Assembly: GCF_000182645.1 (NCBI RefSeq)
Contig: NZ_ACQA01000002.1
Coordinates: 1,483,001-1,547,000 of the forward strand
Direction of reading: 5' to 3'
Source of the DNA: Brucella intermedia LMG 3301
GTDB lineage: Bacteria > Pseudomonadota > Alphaproteobacteria > Rhizobiales > Rhizobiaceae
DNA: 64,000 nucleotides
Part shown: in pieces, positions 53,123-62,010 of the stretch
Layout of the letters: every line of letters begins with the position of its first letter
Position numbering within the stretch: position 1 is the first letter of the stretch
The notes under the pieces: model-generated
What the model saw: only the letters and a program-made list of their open reading frames with translations
Told to the model about the DNA's origin: nothing
Database searches by the model: none
Position numbers and translations under genes: made by a program

Positions 53123-54010
53123 ATGGCGCAACAGGAACTCCCGGTGATCGGTGTGGTCGGCCTCGGCAGCATGGGGCTCGGCATGGCGCAAACCCTGGCG
53201 GCAAAGGGGTTCGCTACGCTGGGATTCGATTTGTCGCCGGAGCGTAAGGCATTGGCCCAGAAGGTGAATGTGACGCCCGCAGATACGCTCGACAAACTGT
53301 TCGAGAACGCTGATTTTCTGGTTTTCTCACTTCCAACTGCGCGTGATGTCGAGACGGTTGTCAATGCGCATATCCACCAGTTGGGTGCTGGGCGCAGCCG
53401 CGTCGTCATTATCGATACATCAACATCCGAACCGGATGTCAGCCGCGCGCTTGCCCAGAAGCTCGATGCGCTTGGTCATGGCTTCCTCGACGCCCCTGTG
53501 AGCGGCGGCCCGGCCGGGGCTGCGTCGGGTAAACTGACAATGATGATCGGTGGCAGCGATGCGGATCTGGCACTGGCTCAGCCCGTTATCGAAACCATGG
53601 CCGCCAAGGCATTGCATGTGGGACCGAGCGGCGCGGGCAATGTTGCAAAACTCGTCAACAATCTGCTTGCAGCAGCCCACATGGTGACCACCAGCGAAGG
53701 CCTGAAGCTGGCGCTTGCCGCTGGAATAAGCCCCGAATCCGCACTCCGTGTTCTGAATGCAGCTTCAGGAAAATCCATGATCAGCGAGGTTCACTTTCCG
53801 ACTTGGATAATGAACGACCGTTTCGACAGTGGTTTCACGATGGGCTTGATGCGCAAGGATGTGCGCTTGGCGCAGGAACTGGCCGAACGCACCGGGGCAG
53901 ATATCCCCCTGACATCCGTCGTGGCGAAGCTCTGGGCTGGCTCGAACCATCTTGAGGATCGCGACGACTTCACCCGCATGGGTGCTTTCCAACCTGACTC
54001 GTCCAAGTAA
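53123..54010 (+). CDS. 3-hydroxyisobutyrate dehydrogenase-family oxidoreductase
   Basis: A 295-residue NAD(P)-dependent beta-hydroxyacid dehydrogenase: Rossmann motif GVVGLGSMGLGMAQTLAAKGF near residue 10, the substrate loop DAPVSGGPAGAASGKLTMMIGG near 122, and the catalytic Lys in KLVNNLL. The ATG at 53123 has GGAG and AGGA upstream; the longer start at 53021 is rejected. Members oxidise 3-hydroxyisobutyrate, reduce tartronate semialdehyde or act on related acids. The aldehyde dehydrogenase 11 bases downstream could take the semialdehyde product, as in valine breakdown. Confidence 0.87.
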   Translation: MAQQELPVIGVVGLGSMGLGMAQTLAAKGFATLGFDLSPERKALAQKVNVTPADTLDKLFENADFLVFSLPTARDVETVVNAHIHQLGAGRSRVVIIDTSTSEPDVSRALAQKLDALGHGFLDAPVSGGPAGAASGKLTMMIGGSDADLALAQPVIETMAAKALHVGPSGAGNVAKLVNNLLAAAHMVTTSEGLKLALAAGISPESALRVLNAASGKSMISEVHFPTWIMNDRFDSGFTMGLMRKDVRLAQELAERTGADIPLTSVVAKLWAGSNHLEDRDDFTRMGAFQPDSSK

Positions 54011-54021
54011 AGGCCAGAATA

Positions 54022-55566
54022 ATGACGCACCCAATTGACCCCAAAGCGCAAGCCGCGCGCATTGCCGAAATTTTCCAGAGCTTCTTCCCGAAGAGTGAGA
54101 TCGGCAGCTTCGTGAATGGAGAAATCGTTGTCGGAAGCGGTGACGAACAGAAACTGACCGATCCGGCGACCGGCAAGGTATTCGCGTCCTTCAGGGATGC
54201 CGACCAGTCGATTGTCGATGCGGCAATGGACGCTGCCGCCCGCGCTCAAAAGGAATGGATGGCCCTGACAGCGTCCGCCCGGGGCCGCGTGATGAACGAG
54301 ATTGCCCGGCGCATTCGCGAACATGCTCCTTTGATCGCTGAAATCGAAAGCCGTTCTGCCGGTCGCCCCATTCGCGATATTCGGGGTGAAGCAGTGCGTG
54401 TCGCCGAGATGTTCGAATATTACGCCGGCTGGTGCGACAAGCTCTATGGCGATGTCATCCCGGTGCCGAGCAGCCATCTCAACTATACGCGCCATGAACC
54501 CATCGGCGTCGTTACACAGATTACGCCGTGGAATGCGCCTCTGTTCACCGGCGGGTGGCAGATAGCACCGGCAATTTGTGCGGGGAACGGTGTCGTCATC
54601 AAGCCATCCGAGTTGACGCCGCTCTCCACGCTTATTCTCGGCCTCATGTGTGAACTGGGTGGCGCGCCGCGTGGTCTGGTGAATGTGATTGCCGGGCAGG
54701 GCCCGACCGCCGGACAGGCTGCGGTTTCCCATCCAACTACAGGCCTGGTCGTTTTCGTCGGTTCGGCACAGGCCGGTTCAGCGATCGCGGCAACGGCGGC
54801 GAAGAACGTTGTTCCGTGTATTCTCGAACTGGGCGGGAAATCCGGCAATATCGTCTTCGCGGACGCCAATATTGACCGTGCACTGATCGGTGCGCAATCG
54901 GCCATTTTCAGTGGGGCAGGCCAGAGTTGTGTCTCCGGTTCACGCTTGCTGGTTCACCGTTCCATTCATCAGGAATTTGTGGAGCGTTACGCCGCTGCCG
55001 CAAACCGTATCGTCGTAGGCGACCCTTATGACGACAATTCACATATCGGTCCGATCAACAATGCGCGGCAATGGTCGAAGATCGACCAGATGGTCCGGGA
55101 CGGCGTGACGGATGGGGCGGTGCTCGCGGCGGGAGGCGGAAAGCCGACGGCCCTGGAGGAAACCGGAGGCTACTATTATGCGCCGACAATCCTCGATCAT
55201 GTCGATCCGGCAATGACGATTGCCAGGGAGGAAGTGTTCGGTCCGGTTGTGGCCGTCATGTCTTTCGATGACGAAGCGGAAGCAATTGCGCTCACCAATG
55301 ACAACGCCTACGGACTCGCAGGCGCTGTCTGGACGGAGAATGTCGCGCGAGCTCACCGTGTTGCAGCCAGTGTTCGGGCCGGAACCTTCTGGATCAACGG
55401 TTACAAGACCATTTCCGTCATGTCGCCGTTCGGCGGTTTCGGTCGCAGCGGCTACGGTCGCTCGAGCGGTAAGGATGCGTTGATGGCTTATACGCAGGCG
55501 AAGAGTATCTGGGTGGAAACAGCCGAAAACCCGGCTGCAACCTTCGGTTACTCGCCAGAAGCCTGA
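54022..55566 (+). CDS. NAD(P)-dependent aldehyde dehydrogenase
   Basis: A 514-residue aldehyde dehydrogenase with all core motifs: the Asn in TPWNAPL, catalytic Glu in LELGGKSGN, catalytic Cys in GAGQSCVSGSRLLV, and FGPVVAVMSF. ATG at 54022 follows an AGGCCAGAAT leader. It oxidises an aldehyde to an acid with NAD(P); the family alone does not fix the substrate. It is paired with the hydroxyacid dehydrogenase and closed by a strong hairpin at 55578. Confidence 0.9.
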   Translation: MTHPIDPKAQAARIAEIFQSFFPKSEIGSFVNGEIVVGSGDEQKLTDPATGKVFASFRDADQSIVDAAMDAAARAQKEWMALTASARGRVMNEIARRIREHAPLIAEIESRSAGRPIRDIRGEAVRVAEMFEYYAGWCDKLYGDVIPVPSSHLNYTRHEPIGVVTQITPWNAPLFTGGWQIAPAICAGNGVVIKPSELTPLSTLILGLMCELGGAPRGLVNVIAGQGPTAGQAAVSHPTTGLVVFVGSAQAGSAIAATAAKNVVPCILELGGKSGNIVFADANIDRALIGAQSAIFSGAGQSCVSGSRLLVHRSIHQEFVERYAAAANRIVVGDPYDDNSHIGPINNARQWSKIDQMVRDGVTDGAVLAAGGGKPTALEETGGYYYAPTILDHVDPAMTIAREEVFGPVVAVMSFDDEAEAIALTNDNAYGLAGAVWTENVARAHRVAASVRAGTFWINGYKTISVMSPFGGFGRSGYGRSSGKDALMAYTQAKSIWVETAENPAATFGYSPEA

Positions 55567-55577
55567 ATTGGTCGAAT

Positions 55578-55606
55578 GGCAGCAAGATGTTGCAAATCTT
55601 GCTGCC
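55578..55606. terminator. Strong hairpin between convergent genes
   Basis: GGCAGCAAGAT pairs perfectly with ATCTTGCTGCC (11 bp, loop GTTGCAA). It begins 12 bases after the aldehyde dehydrogenase stop and lies in the gap before the convergent amidohydrolase. No clear T-run, so it may be rho-assisted and serve both strands. Confidence 0.65.
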
Positions 55607-55678
55607 GCAACCTCCCGATCGAAACGAACCCGTGACGTTGTGATCAGCCCCAATTTCAGAATTCGCAAAGGCGGGTGC

Positions 55679-57160
55679 TTACCGCCGGATATCGGGCAAC
55701 GAGGGCAGGTTTATAGGTTCACGAAAGGTGCGGTGCAGTTGCCCCCAGCCCGGGTCATGCATATGGCTTTGCAAGCCCGCTCTCGCCACCAGCGCAAGCG
55801 CTTCCGCTTCACCGAAGGCCAGCGCTTCATGCATATTGGCGGTGAGCACCTTGCCATCCTCCATGAGGATTTTTCCGTCCACGATCACGGTATCCACGTC
55901 GCTTCCCAGCGCCTGATGGATCAGACGGTGAACCGGCATCCAGTTGGGTGTCAGATGAGGCTTGCGCATATCGATAATGGCGATATCGGCCTTTTTGCCT
56001 TTTTCGAGAGACCCGATCTCGTGATCCATGCCGATTGCACGCGCCGCGTCGATGGTGATCATTTCGAAGACTTTGCCCGGCGGGAGGATATAGCGATCGT
56101 GATTGTGCAGGATATGCTGCGTCGACTGGGCGATGCGTGCGATTTGCAGCATGTCAAAATGGCGGCTGGGAGCCGCGCCGTCCGAAGTGATGGCGACAGG
56201 AACGCCTCGGGCCATCATCTGCATGATCGGTGTCGAACGGCCAGGCGGAGCGTGGGTGACATGCGTGCCTGTCTCGGCAAGGATGTCAATCTCTTCATAT
56301 GAAATACCCCAGCAATGCTGGAGGTGCACGTCGGGGCCGAGAAGCCCATTCTCCTTGTCCTGCCAGGCCATGCGGATTTGTCCGGCAAAAGCGTCGGAAT
56401 GGATACGCACACCCCATTTGCGCGCGGTTTCACGAATGCGCCTTGCCTGCATCCGGTCATCCTTGGTCAATGTTACGGCGAAATCCGGCGTCGACGCGTT
56501 CGACGGTTCAACCGACGGGACGATGGTGAAGGGCGTCAGAAAGACCTTTATGCGTCCATCGGCGGTTCCGTTCAGGCTTTCGATCACGGCCTCGGCACCA
56601 TCCATCATTTCCTCGAAAGAAACGCTGTGTCGCTCCGGTTCGCCTCTATCCCAACGTGTAACCGATTGCGGCCATGGCAGGCCCCCGGGGCCGACGCAGA
56701 TGATCTCCCGTAAACCGAGTTCTGAATAGGCGCGAGCATGATTGATTGCGAAGGCCGGATCATCGCTGCGCGGCATGGAGGTGATGACGCTGGCGGATGT
56801 CGTTACACCGGCGCACAATCTTTCGAGGCCAGAGACCAGACCATCAGCGTACCAATAATCGCGCGTGACATAGTGATAGTAGGTTGGAGTGACGATCCGC
56901 ATCCACAGCGAGTTGGTGTCAGCACCGATGCTGCGGATCAAGGCATGCCCAGCATGCCCGTGAGCGTCGACCAGTCCGGGGATGATCAGTTTGCCGGTGC
57001 AGTCCATTATTTTTTTACTGGCATGCCGGACATGGAGTTCTTCTGCCGTGCCGATATCGACGATCCTGTCCTTTTCGATCGCCAGACCACCGTCCTCAAT
57101 GATCCGCCGCGTGCTGTCGACCGTTACGATTGTCCCGTGGAGCAGCAGAAATCCATCCAT
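55679..57160 (-). CDS. Amidohydrolase-superfamily metal-dependent hydrolase (TRZ/ATZ, cytosine deaminase-like)
   Basis: A 493-residue metal-dependent hydrolase with the HxH motif in VDAHGHAGH near residue 66, His residues in RIHSDAFAG and LQHCWG, and the final Asp in AITSDGAAPSRHFD. The C-terminal composite domain closes with GSLEKGKKADIAIIDMRKPHL. Members deaminate or hydrolyse N-heterocycles such as triazines, guanine or cytosine. It is divergent from the binding-protein gene at 57337, with a shared operator in the gap, so it is probably co-regulated with the transport genes. The actual substrate is not readable. Confidence 0.85.
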   Translation of the reverse strand: MDGFLLLHGTIVTVDSTRRIIEDGGLAIEKDRIVDIGTAEELHVRHASKKIMDCTGKLIIPGLVDAHGHAGHALIRSIGADTNSLWMRIVTPTYYHYVTRDYWYADGLVSGLERLCAGVTTSASVITSMPRSDDPAFAINHARAYSELGLREIICVGPGGLPWPQSVTRWDRGEPERHSVSFEEMMDGAEAVIESLNGTADGRIKVFLTPFTIVPSVEPSNASTPDFAVTLTKDDRMQARRIRETARKWGVRIHSDAFAGQIRMAWQDKENGLLGPDVHLQHCWGISYEEIDILAETGTHVTHAPPGRSTPIMQMMARGVPVAITSDGAAPSRHFDMLQIARIAQSTQHILHNHDRYILPPGKVFEMITIDAARAIGMDHEIGSLEKGKKADIAIIDMRKPHLTPNWMPVHRLIHQALGSDVDTVIVDGKILMEDGKVLTANMHEALAFGEAEALALVARAGLQSHMHDPGWGQLHRTFREPINLPSLPDIRR

Positions 57161-57241
57161 TCACTTTCCCCTCGTTGTCCGTTTCCCTGCGCGTTTGCCG
57201 CATTGAAAACCGCTTTTTAGTGTCGATGTTCTAAAGCATAA

Positions 57242-57285
57242 TTGGCAACAATATCGTTGACAATAATGAAACGGATTATGATACT
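57242..57285 (+). promoter_or_regulatory. Operator and sigma-70 promoter before the first binding-protein gene
   Basis: TTGGCAAC (57242-57249) and GTTGACAA (57256-57263) are near-perfect inverted arms with a six-base spacer. The right arm contains TTGACA (57257-57262) as the -35 box; GATACT (57280-57285) is a -10 at 17-base spacing. A protein bound there would block the polymerase. A second copy occurs at 59179-59200. The gap is shared with the divergent amidohydrolase. Confidence 0.65.
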
Positions 57286-57336
57286 GCTTAAAAATTCGGA
57301 CGAACGAATTTGATCGTTACTCATGAAGGGAAGAGC

Positions 57337-58917
57337 ATGACGCGTCTAAACAGATTTCTCATATCGGCGCTGACCGCAGCGGCTGTCGCTGCTCCACTCG
57401 CGGTTTCATCGGCGGGTGCGGCTACATTGCGCTGGGGCAGCCGCGCGGACATCTACTCCCTTGATCCGGATTCAGTTCCTTCGACTTCCAATCTCGCGTT
57501 CTTGAACCATATTTACGAAGGACTGATCCGCTACGGTCCGAATTTCGAGATTGAACCGGCGCTTGCGACGGAATGGAAGCTCGTCGACAACAAGTACTGG
57601 CGCTTTACCTTGCGCAAGGGCGTGAAGTTTCACAACGGTGCGGACTTCACGGCTGACGATGTTGTCGCATCGATGAACCGTGTTTCAGATCCGACCTCGC
57701 CGCTGCGTGGAAATATTCCGCTCTATGTCGGCGTGAAGAAAGTGGACGACTTCACAGTAGATATCGAAGTTTCGTCGCCAACCGCATTGTTCCTGAACGA
57801 CATGACCAACGTCTTCATGTTCAATGCAAAATGGCTCAAGGACAACAATGCCGAAAAGCCGACCGATATCGCCTCCAAAACCGAAAATTATGCCACCCAC
57901 AATACCAATGGCACCGGTCCATTCAAGCTGGACAGCCGCGTTCCGGATTCGAAAACGGTTCTCGTGGTCAACGATCAGTGGTGGGATGAGAAAAAGCATA
58001 ATCTCGACCGCATCGAGTATGTCCCGATCTCCTCTGCTGCGACCCGCGTTGCTGCATTGCTTTCCAACGAAATAGATCTGGTTGACTCCGCTCCTATTCA
58101 GGATCTTCCAAGGCTGGAATCTTCACCGGGTATCAAGGTGAGCAAGCGTACCGAACTGCGCACGGTCTTCATAGGTTTCAACGGCAAGGAAAAACTTGAG
58201 GATGGGCGTCCAAACCCGTTCCTCGACGTTCGCGTCCGCCAGGCAGTCGAAGCGAGCATCGACCGCGATCTTATCAACAAGAAGATCATGCGCGGTCTGG
58301 CGCGGCCTTCCGGTTCGCTCATAGCACCGGAAATCGCGGGTTATGCCAAATCCCTCGACGTCTATCAGCCCGCAGATCCCAAGCTTGCACAAAAGCTGCT
58401 GGAAGAAGCAGGCCAGAAGGGGTTGACCTTCACCTATCTGTGCATGAATGACGAGAGCATCAACGAGGAAGATATTTGCTCTGGCATTGCAAACATGCTG
58501 AAGCGTTCCGGCTTCGAGCCGACCATCGATATGGGTCCGCGTGCCGTGCAACAGCCCAAGCGTACGAACGGCAAAGCTGATATGTTCAATCTGAGTTGGG
58601 CCAACGAGCCGACCCTCGATGCCTATTCGTTGCTTTCCCAGGTTCTCTCGACACGCAGCGGTTCCACCGGTGTTTCCAATTATGGTGGATGGTCCTATCC
58701 AGAACTTGACGAACTGGTGAAAAAGGCGGCTCAGGAGCCGGACACCGCCAAACGTCTGGCGCTGGAGGAGGAAGCGCTGAAGTTCGCCAAGGAGAAGGCC
58801 ATCCTGATCCCGCTTCACCAGCAGCCTATCGCCTGGGGAATGCTCGACAAGGTCCAAAACGTGGATTTCCGTGCCGACAACAAGCCGCGTCACTGGCACA
58901 CCATGATGGCTGAGTAA
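57337..58917 (+). CDS. Peptide/nickel-type ABC transporter binding protein (paralogue 1)
   Basis: A 526-residue SBP_bac_5 protein with a signal peptide (MTRLNRFLISALTAAAVAA...) ending near SAGA, then ATLRWGSRADIYSLDP. Landmarks are WRFTLRKGVKFHNGADFTADDV, NTNGTGPFKLDSRVPDSK and the FLDVRVRQAVEASIDRDL block, read in parts. It is closely similar to the protein at 59398 throughout. The ATG at 57337 has GAAGGGAAG upstream. A strong terminator follows directly, so it is transcribed alone and supplies an extra binding protein, probably for the permeases at 61023. Confidence 0.88.
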   Translation: MTRLNRFLISALTAAAVAAPLAVSSAGAATLRWGSRADIYSLDPDSVPSTSNLAFLNHIYEGLIRYGPNFEIEPALATEWKLVDNKYWRFTLRKGVKFHNGADFTADDVVASMNRVSDPTSPLRGNIPLYVGVKKVDDFTVDIEVSSPTALFLNDMTNVFMFNAKWLKDNNAEKPTDIASKTENYATHNTNGTGPFKLDSRVPDSKTVLVVNDQWWDEKKHNLDRIEYVPISSAATRVAALLSNEIDLVDSAPIQDLPRLESSPGIKVSKRTELRTVFIGFNGKEKLEDGRPNPFLDVRVRQAVEASIDRDLINKKIMRGLARPSGSLIAPEIAGYAKSLDVYQPADPKLAQKLLEEAGQKGLTFTYLCMNDESINEEDICSGIANMLKRSGFEPTIDMGPRAVQQPKRTNGKADMFNLSWANEPTLDAYSLLSQVLSTRSGSTGVSNYGGWSYPELDELVKKAAQEPDTAKRLALEEEALKFAKEKAILIPLHQQPIAWGMLDKVQNVDFRADNKPRHWHTMMAE

Positions 58918-58945
58918 GGTTAGTCACCAGATAATTGGAAAAATG

Positions 58946-58975
58946 GAGCGTTTCATCTCGATGAGACGCTCTTTT
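58946..58975 (+). terminator. Intrinsic terminator after binding protein 1
   Basis: GAGCGTTTCAT pairs with ATGAGACGCTC (11 bp with one wobble) around a CTCG tetraloop and is followed by TTTT. It lies 28 bases after the stop. This is the clearest rho-independent terminator in the window. Confidence 0.85.
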
Positions 58976-59178
58976 AGTATCCGGACGACCGTGACATCGG
59001 AAGATGCAGGCGAGCAGAAGCGTCAACATCGCTGCCTTTCGTCCCGACACATTTATATGACGCCCAGCATCGGCCCGGCTACGGCATTTGGTGGTAGGCG
59101 GTTCTGATAAAGACAGCTTGGAACGCTGCCCCCATCGGCGATCTTTGTCGACATATCAGCCGCGCAAATATAATTATA

Positions 59179-59221
59179 TTGTCAACAATCACGTTGACAA
59201 CTTTTGACTAATAGCCATACT
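59179..59221 (+). promoter_or_regulatory. Second copy of the operator and promoter, before binding protein 2
   Basis: TTGTCAAC (59179-59186) and GTTGACAA (59193-59200) are perfect inverted arms with a six-base spacer. TTGACA (59194-59199) within the right arm is the -35 box and CATACT (59216-59221) a -10 at 16-base spacing. The site is in the 480-base gap 58918-59397, which otherwise holds the terminator and a leader of about 175 bases with no gene that I recognise. Confidence 0.68.
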
Positions 59222-59397
59222 GTCCCTCGTGGCCAAGAAGCAAGCCGGAAAGGCAGGCCCGTGTTGGAGGGAGGAAAATCACAATCAATGCGAAGCGTGC
59301 CATAGGGGTGCGAAGTCACCATGCGAGCCATGGTTGCGGCTATCCATGAAAATAGACCTCGAAAAGAGGCGCAAATTTCCAGAAGCGGAGCAAATCA

Positions 59398-60957
59398 ATG
59401 TTGAAAAAACTGGGCCTTGCGGCGACCGTGCTGGCGAGCCTGACCCTGTCAGGCCACGCGGAGACGCTGAAATGGGGGGCATCGCGCGATATCTACTCGC
59501 TCGATCCATACTCCTATGGTGACAGCTATACCTTGTCTTTCCTCAATCATGTTTATGAAGGTTTGGTGCGTTACGATGCCGAACTGAAAATCGAGCCTGC
59601 ACTTGCCGAATCCTGGGAAAATGTTTCGGATACGGTGTGGCGTTTTCACCTGCGCAAAGGCGTAAAGTTTCATGACGGTGCCGAGTTCAACGCAGATGAC
59701 GTCCTCGCTTCATTGAAACGCGTGAGTGATCCAGTCTCGCCATTGCGTGGAAATCTTCCTGCCTACAAGTCCTCCAAGAAGGTAGACGACCATACGGTCG
59801 ATATCGAGTTGAGCGGGCCTTACCCGCTGCTGCTCAACGACCTTACCAACATTCATATCTTCGATGCCGGCTGGTTGAAGAACAACAATTCGGAAAAGCC
59901 GACGGATGTCGGCGCGAAAATTGAAGGATATGCCACCTACAACACCAATGGCACCGGCCCGTTCAAGCTTGAAAGCCGCGTGCCGGATTCCAAAACCATC
60001 CTTGTGAAGAACGCGGACTGGTGGGACAAGTCGCAGTCGAACATCGATCGGATTGAGTTCACACCCATTACCTCGGCGGCGACCCGTGTGGCGGCCCTTC
60101 TCTCTGGTGAAATCAACTTTACGGAGAACGCGCCGTCGCAGGATCTTCCGCGTTTGCAGGCCCAGCCGGACCTCAATGTGCTCGAGCGTACGGACTTGCG
60201 CACGGTGATGGTTGGCTTCAATCGAAAATCGAAGCTTGCCAATGGTTCGGAGAACAAGTTCAACGATCTGCGTGTGCGCCAGGCTTTTGCCCATGCGCTT
60301 GACCGTGACCTGATCCAGAAGCGCATCATGCGGGGCAAGTCGCGCACGGCAGGTGCCGTAGTCGCGCCGGAAATTCCGGGCTATACGCCGGAATTGGACA
60401 CCACGCTCAAATATGACCCAGAGCTCTCGAAGAAGCTTCTGGCAGAGGCCGACGCCACTGAATATCCATTCACGCTGGTGTGCACGACGGATGCTTATGT
60501 GAATGAGGAGGAGCTGTGTCAGGGCCTGGTGAATATGCTGAGCAGGGGCGGATTCAAGCCCCAGCTCGACATCGCCCCGACCGCAGCGCAGGCGCCCAAA
60601 CGCACAGGCGGCAAGGCCGACGTCTATCTAATCGGCTGGGCGACTGAGCCGATGCTCGACAGTTATTCCATTCTTCTACAGATGATCGAGACCAAGACAG
60701 CCAATGCCGGTGTCTTCAACTGGGGTGGCTGGAGCTATCCGGATATCGACAAGCTTATCGTGCAGGCATCGACCGAGATGGATCGAACCAAGCGTCTGGC
60801 ATTGCAGACCGAAGCCTTAAAGATGGTGAAGGAGGAAATCGTAATGCTGCCTTTGCACCAGCAACCGATGGCATGGGTCATGTCGAAGAAGATCGACAAG
60901 ATCGTGCAACTGCCGGACAACAAACCGCGTCATTGGCTGACGCACTTTGCAAAATAA
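59398..60957 (+). CDS. Peptide/nickel-type ABC transporter binding protein (paralogue 2)
   Basis: A 519-residue SBP_bac_5 protein, with a signal peptide MLKKLGLAATVLASLTLSG ending near HAE, then TLKWGASRDIYSLDP. Shared blocks with paralogue 1 include NTNGTGPFKLESRVPDSKT, ITSAATRVAALLSGEI and the final KPRHW segment. ATG at 59398 follows GCGGAG. It is the first gene of an operon with two permeases and an amidohydrolase; a hairpin at 60970-60997 separates it from the permeases. The ligand is unknown, but enzymes on both sides suggest a cyclic amide or N-heterocycle. Confidence 0.88.
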   Translation: MLKKLGLAATVLASLTLSGHAETLKWGASRDIYSLDPYSYGDSYTLSFLNHVYEGLVRYDAELKIEPALAESWENVSDTVWRFHLRKGVKFHDGAEFNADDVLASLKRVSDPVSPLRGNLPAYKSSKKVDDHTVDIELSGPYPLLLNDLTNIHIFDAGWLKNNNSEKPTDVGAKIEGYATYNTNGTGPFKLESRVPDSKTILVKNADWWDKSQSNIDRIEFTPITSAATRVAALLSGEINFTENAPSQDLPRLQAQPDLNVLERTDLRTVMVGFNRKSKLANGSENKFNDLRVRQAFAHALDRDLIQKRIMRGKSRTAGAVVAPEIPGYTPELDTTLKYDPELSKKLLAEADATEYPFTLVCTTDAYVNEEELCQGLVNMLSRGGFKPQLDIAPTAAQAPKRTGGKADVYLIGWATEPMLDSYSILLQMIETKTANAGVFNWGGWSYPDIDKLIVQASTEMDRTKRLALQTEALKMVKEEIVMLPLHQQPMAWVMSKKIDKIVQLPDNKPRHWLTHFAK

Positions 60958-60969
60958 TACAATCATGAG

Positions 60970-60997
60970 GCCGCAGGGGACCGGCGTCCCCCGCGGC
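60970..60997 (+). terminator. Intercistronic hairpin between binding protein 2 and permease
   Basis: GCCGC-A-GGGGAC and GTCCCC-C-GCGGC pair with one mismatch around a CGGC loop, 12 bases after the binding-protein stop. It has no T-run; probably a stabiliser or partial terminator that favours binding-protein expression. Confidence 0.6.
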
Positions 60998-61022
60998 GCC
61001 CTGTTCTTACCGAGGGAATTCC

Positions 61023-61991
61023 ATGCTGGTTTTTATCATTAAGCGCCTGGCAAACGCTGTCATGGTGATGTTGGCCGTCGCTTTGCTTGCCTTTTTGATT
61101 TTTCGGCTGGCTGGCGACCCTGTCGAGATGATGGCTAACGAGCAGATGACGCAGGCCGATCGTGATAATCTGCGCGAGCGACTTGGCCTTAACGATGGTC
61201 TTATGACGCAATACACCCGTTTTGTAGTCAATGCGGCGCAGGGCAATTTCGGCATTTCCTATCGAAATGGGCAGGATGTATTGAACCTCATTGGTGAACG
61301 CTTTCCTGCAACACTTGAGCTTGTGCTCGTTGCCACCCTGATCTCGCTGCTGGTCGGCCTGCCCCTGGGTGTGCTGACCGCGATCAAACGAGGCAAATGG
61401 TATACGGAGGGCCTCCAATTTCTCTCCATTGTCGGCGTTTCGCTGCCGAGCTTCGTGGTCGGTATTCTGCTGATCCTCGTTTTTTCAGTGTCGCTTGGAT
61501 GGCTTCCGGCATTTGGGCGCGGTGATGTGGTTCAGCTCGGCTGGTGGTCTACAGGGCTGCTGTATCCTTCGGGCCGCGCCGCTATCCTGCTGCCATCCAT
61601 TGCGCTTTCGCTTTATCAAGTGACTCTCGTCATGCGGCTTGTGCGTGCCGAAATGCTGGAAGTGCTGCGTTCTGATTATGTGAAATTCGCCCGCGCTCGC
61701 GGCATTCCACGTTGGCGCATCTATTTCAGGCATGCGCTGCGCAATTGTCTCATGCCGGTGGTGACGATGACCGCCATGAATGTCGGGTCGTTGATTGCCT
61801 TCGCCCTCATCACCGAGACAGTGTTCCAGTGGCCGGGCATGGGCATGTTGTTCATTCAGGCCGTCACCTTCCTCGATATTCCGGTGATGGCGGCGTATCT
61901 CTGCATCATTTCCTTCATCTTCGTCGTGCTCAACACGCTGGTGGATATTGCCTACGCGGTAATCGATCCCCGCTTGCGCACTGCTCGCTGA
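61023..61991 (+). CDS. ABC transporter permease, DppB-like (third importer)
   Basis: A 322-residue permease opening with MLVFIIKRLANAVMVMLAVALLAFLIFRLAGDP, read in part, which is the DppB/OppB first helix and GDP motif. It has the EAA loop DYVKFARARGIPRWRIYFRH and ends in IAYAVIDPRLR. A well-placed GAGGGA lies upstream of the ATG. It forms the channel with the next gene product. ATPase genes for this importer are not in the window and may lie beyond base 64000. Confidence 0.9.
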   Translation: MLVFIIKRLANAVMVMLAVALLAFLIFRLAGDPVEMMANEQMTQADRDNLRERLGLNDGLMTQYTRFVVNAAQGNFGISYRNGQDVLNLIGERFPATLELVLVATLISLLVGLPLGVLTAIKRGKWYTEGLQFLSIVGVSLPSFVVGILLILVFSVSLGWLPAFGRGDVVQLGWWSTGLLYPSGRAAILLPSIALSLYQVTLVMRLVRAEMLEVLRSDYVKFARARGIPRWRIYFRHALRNCLMPVVTMTAMNVGSLIAFALITETVFQWPGMGMLFIQAVTFLDIPVMAAYLCIISFIFVVLNTLVDIAYAVIDPRLRTAR

Positions 61992-62010
61992 TTAACGGGA
62001 GTCCATATCC

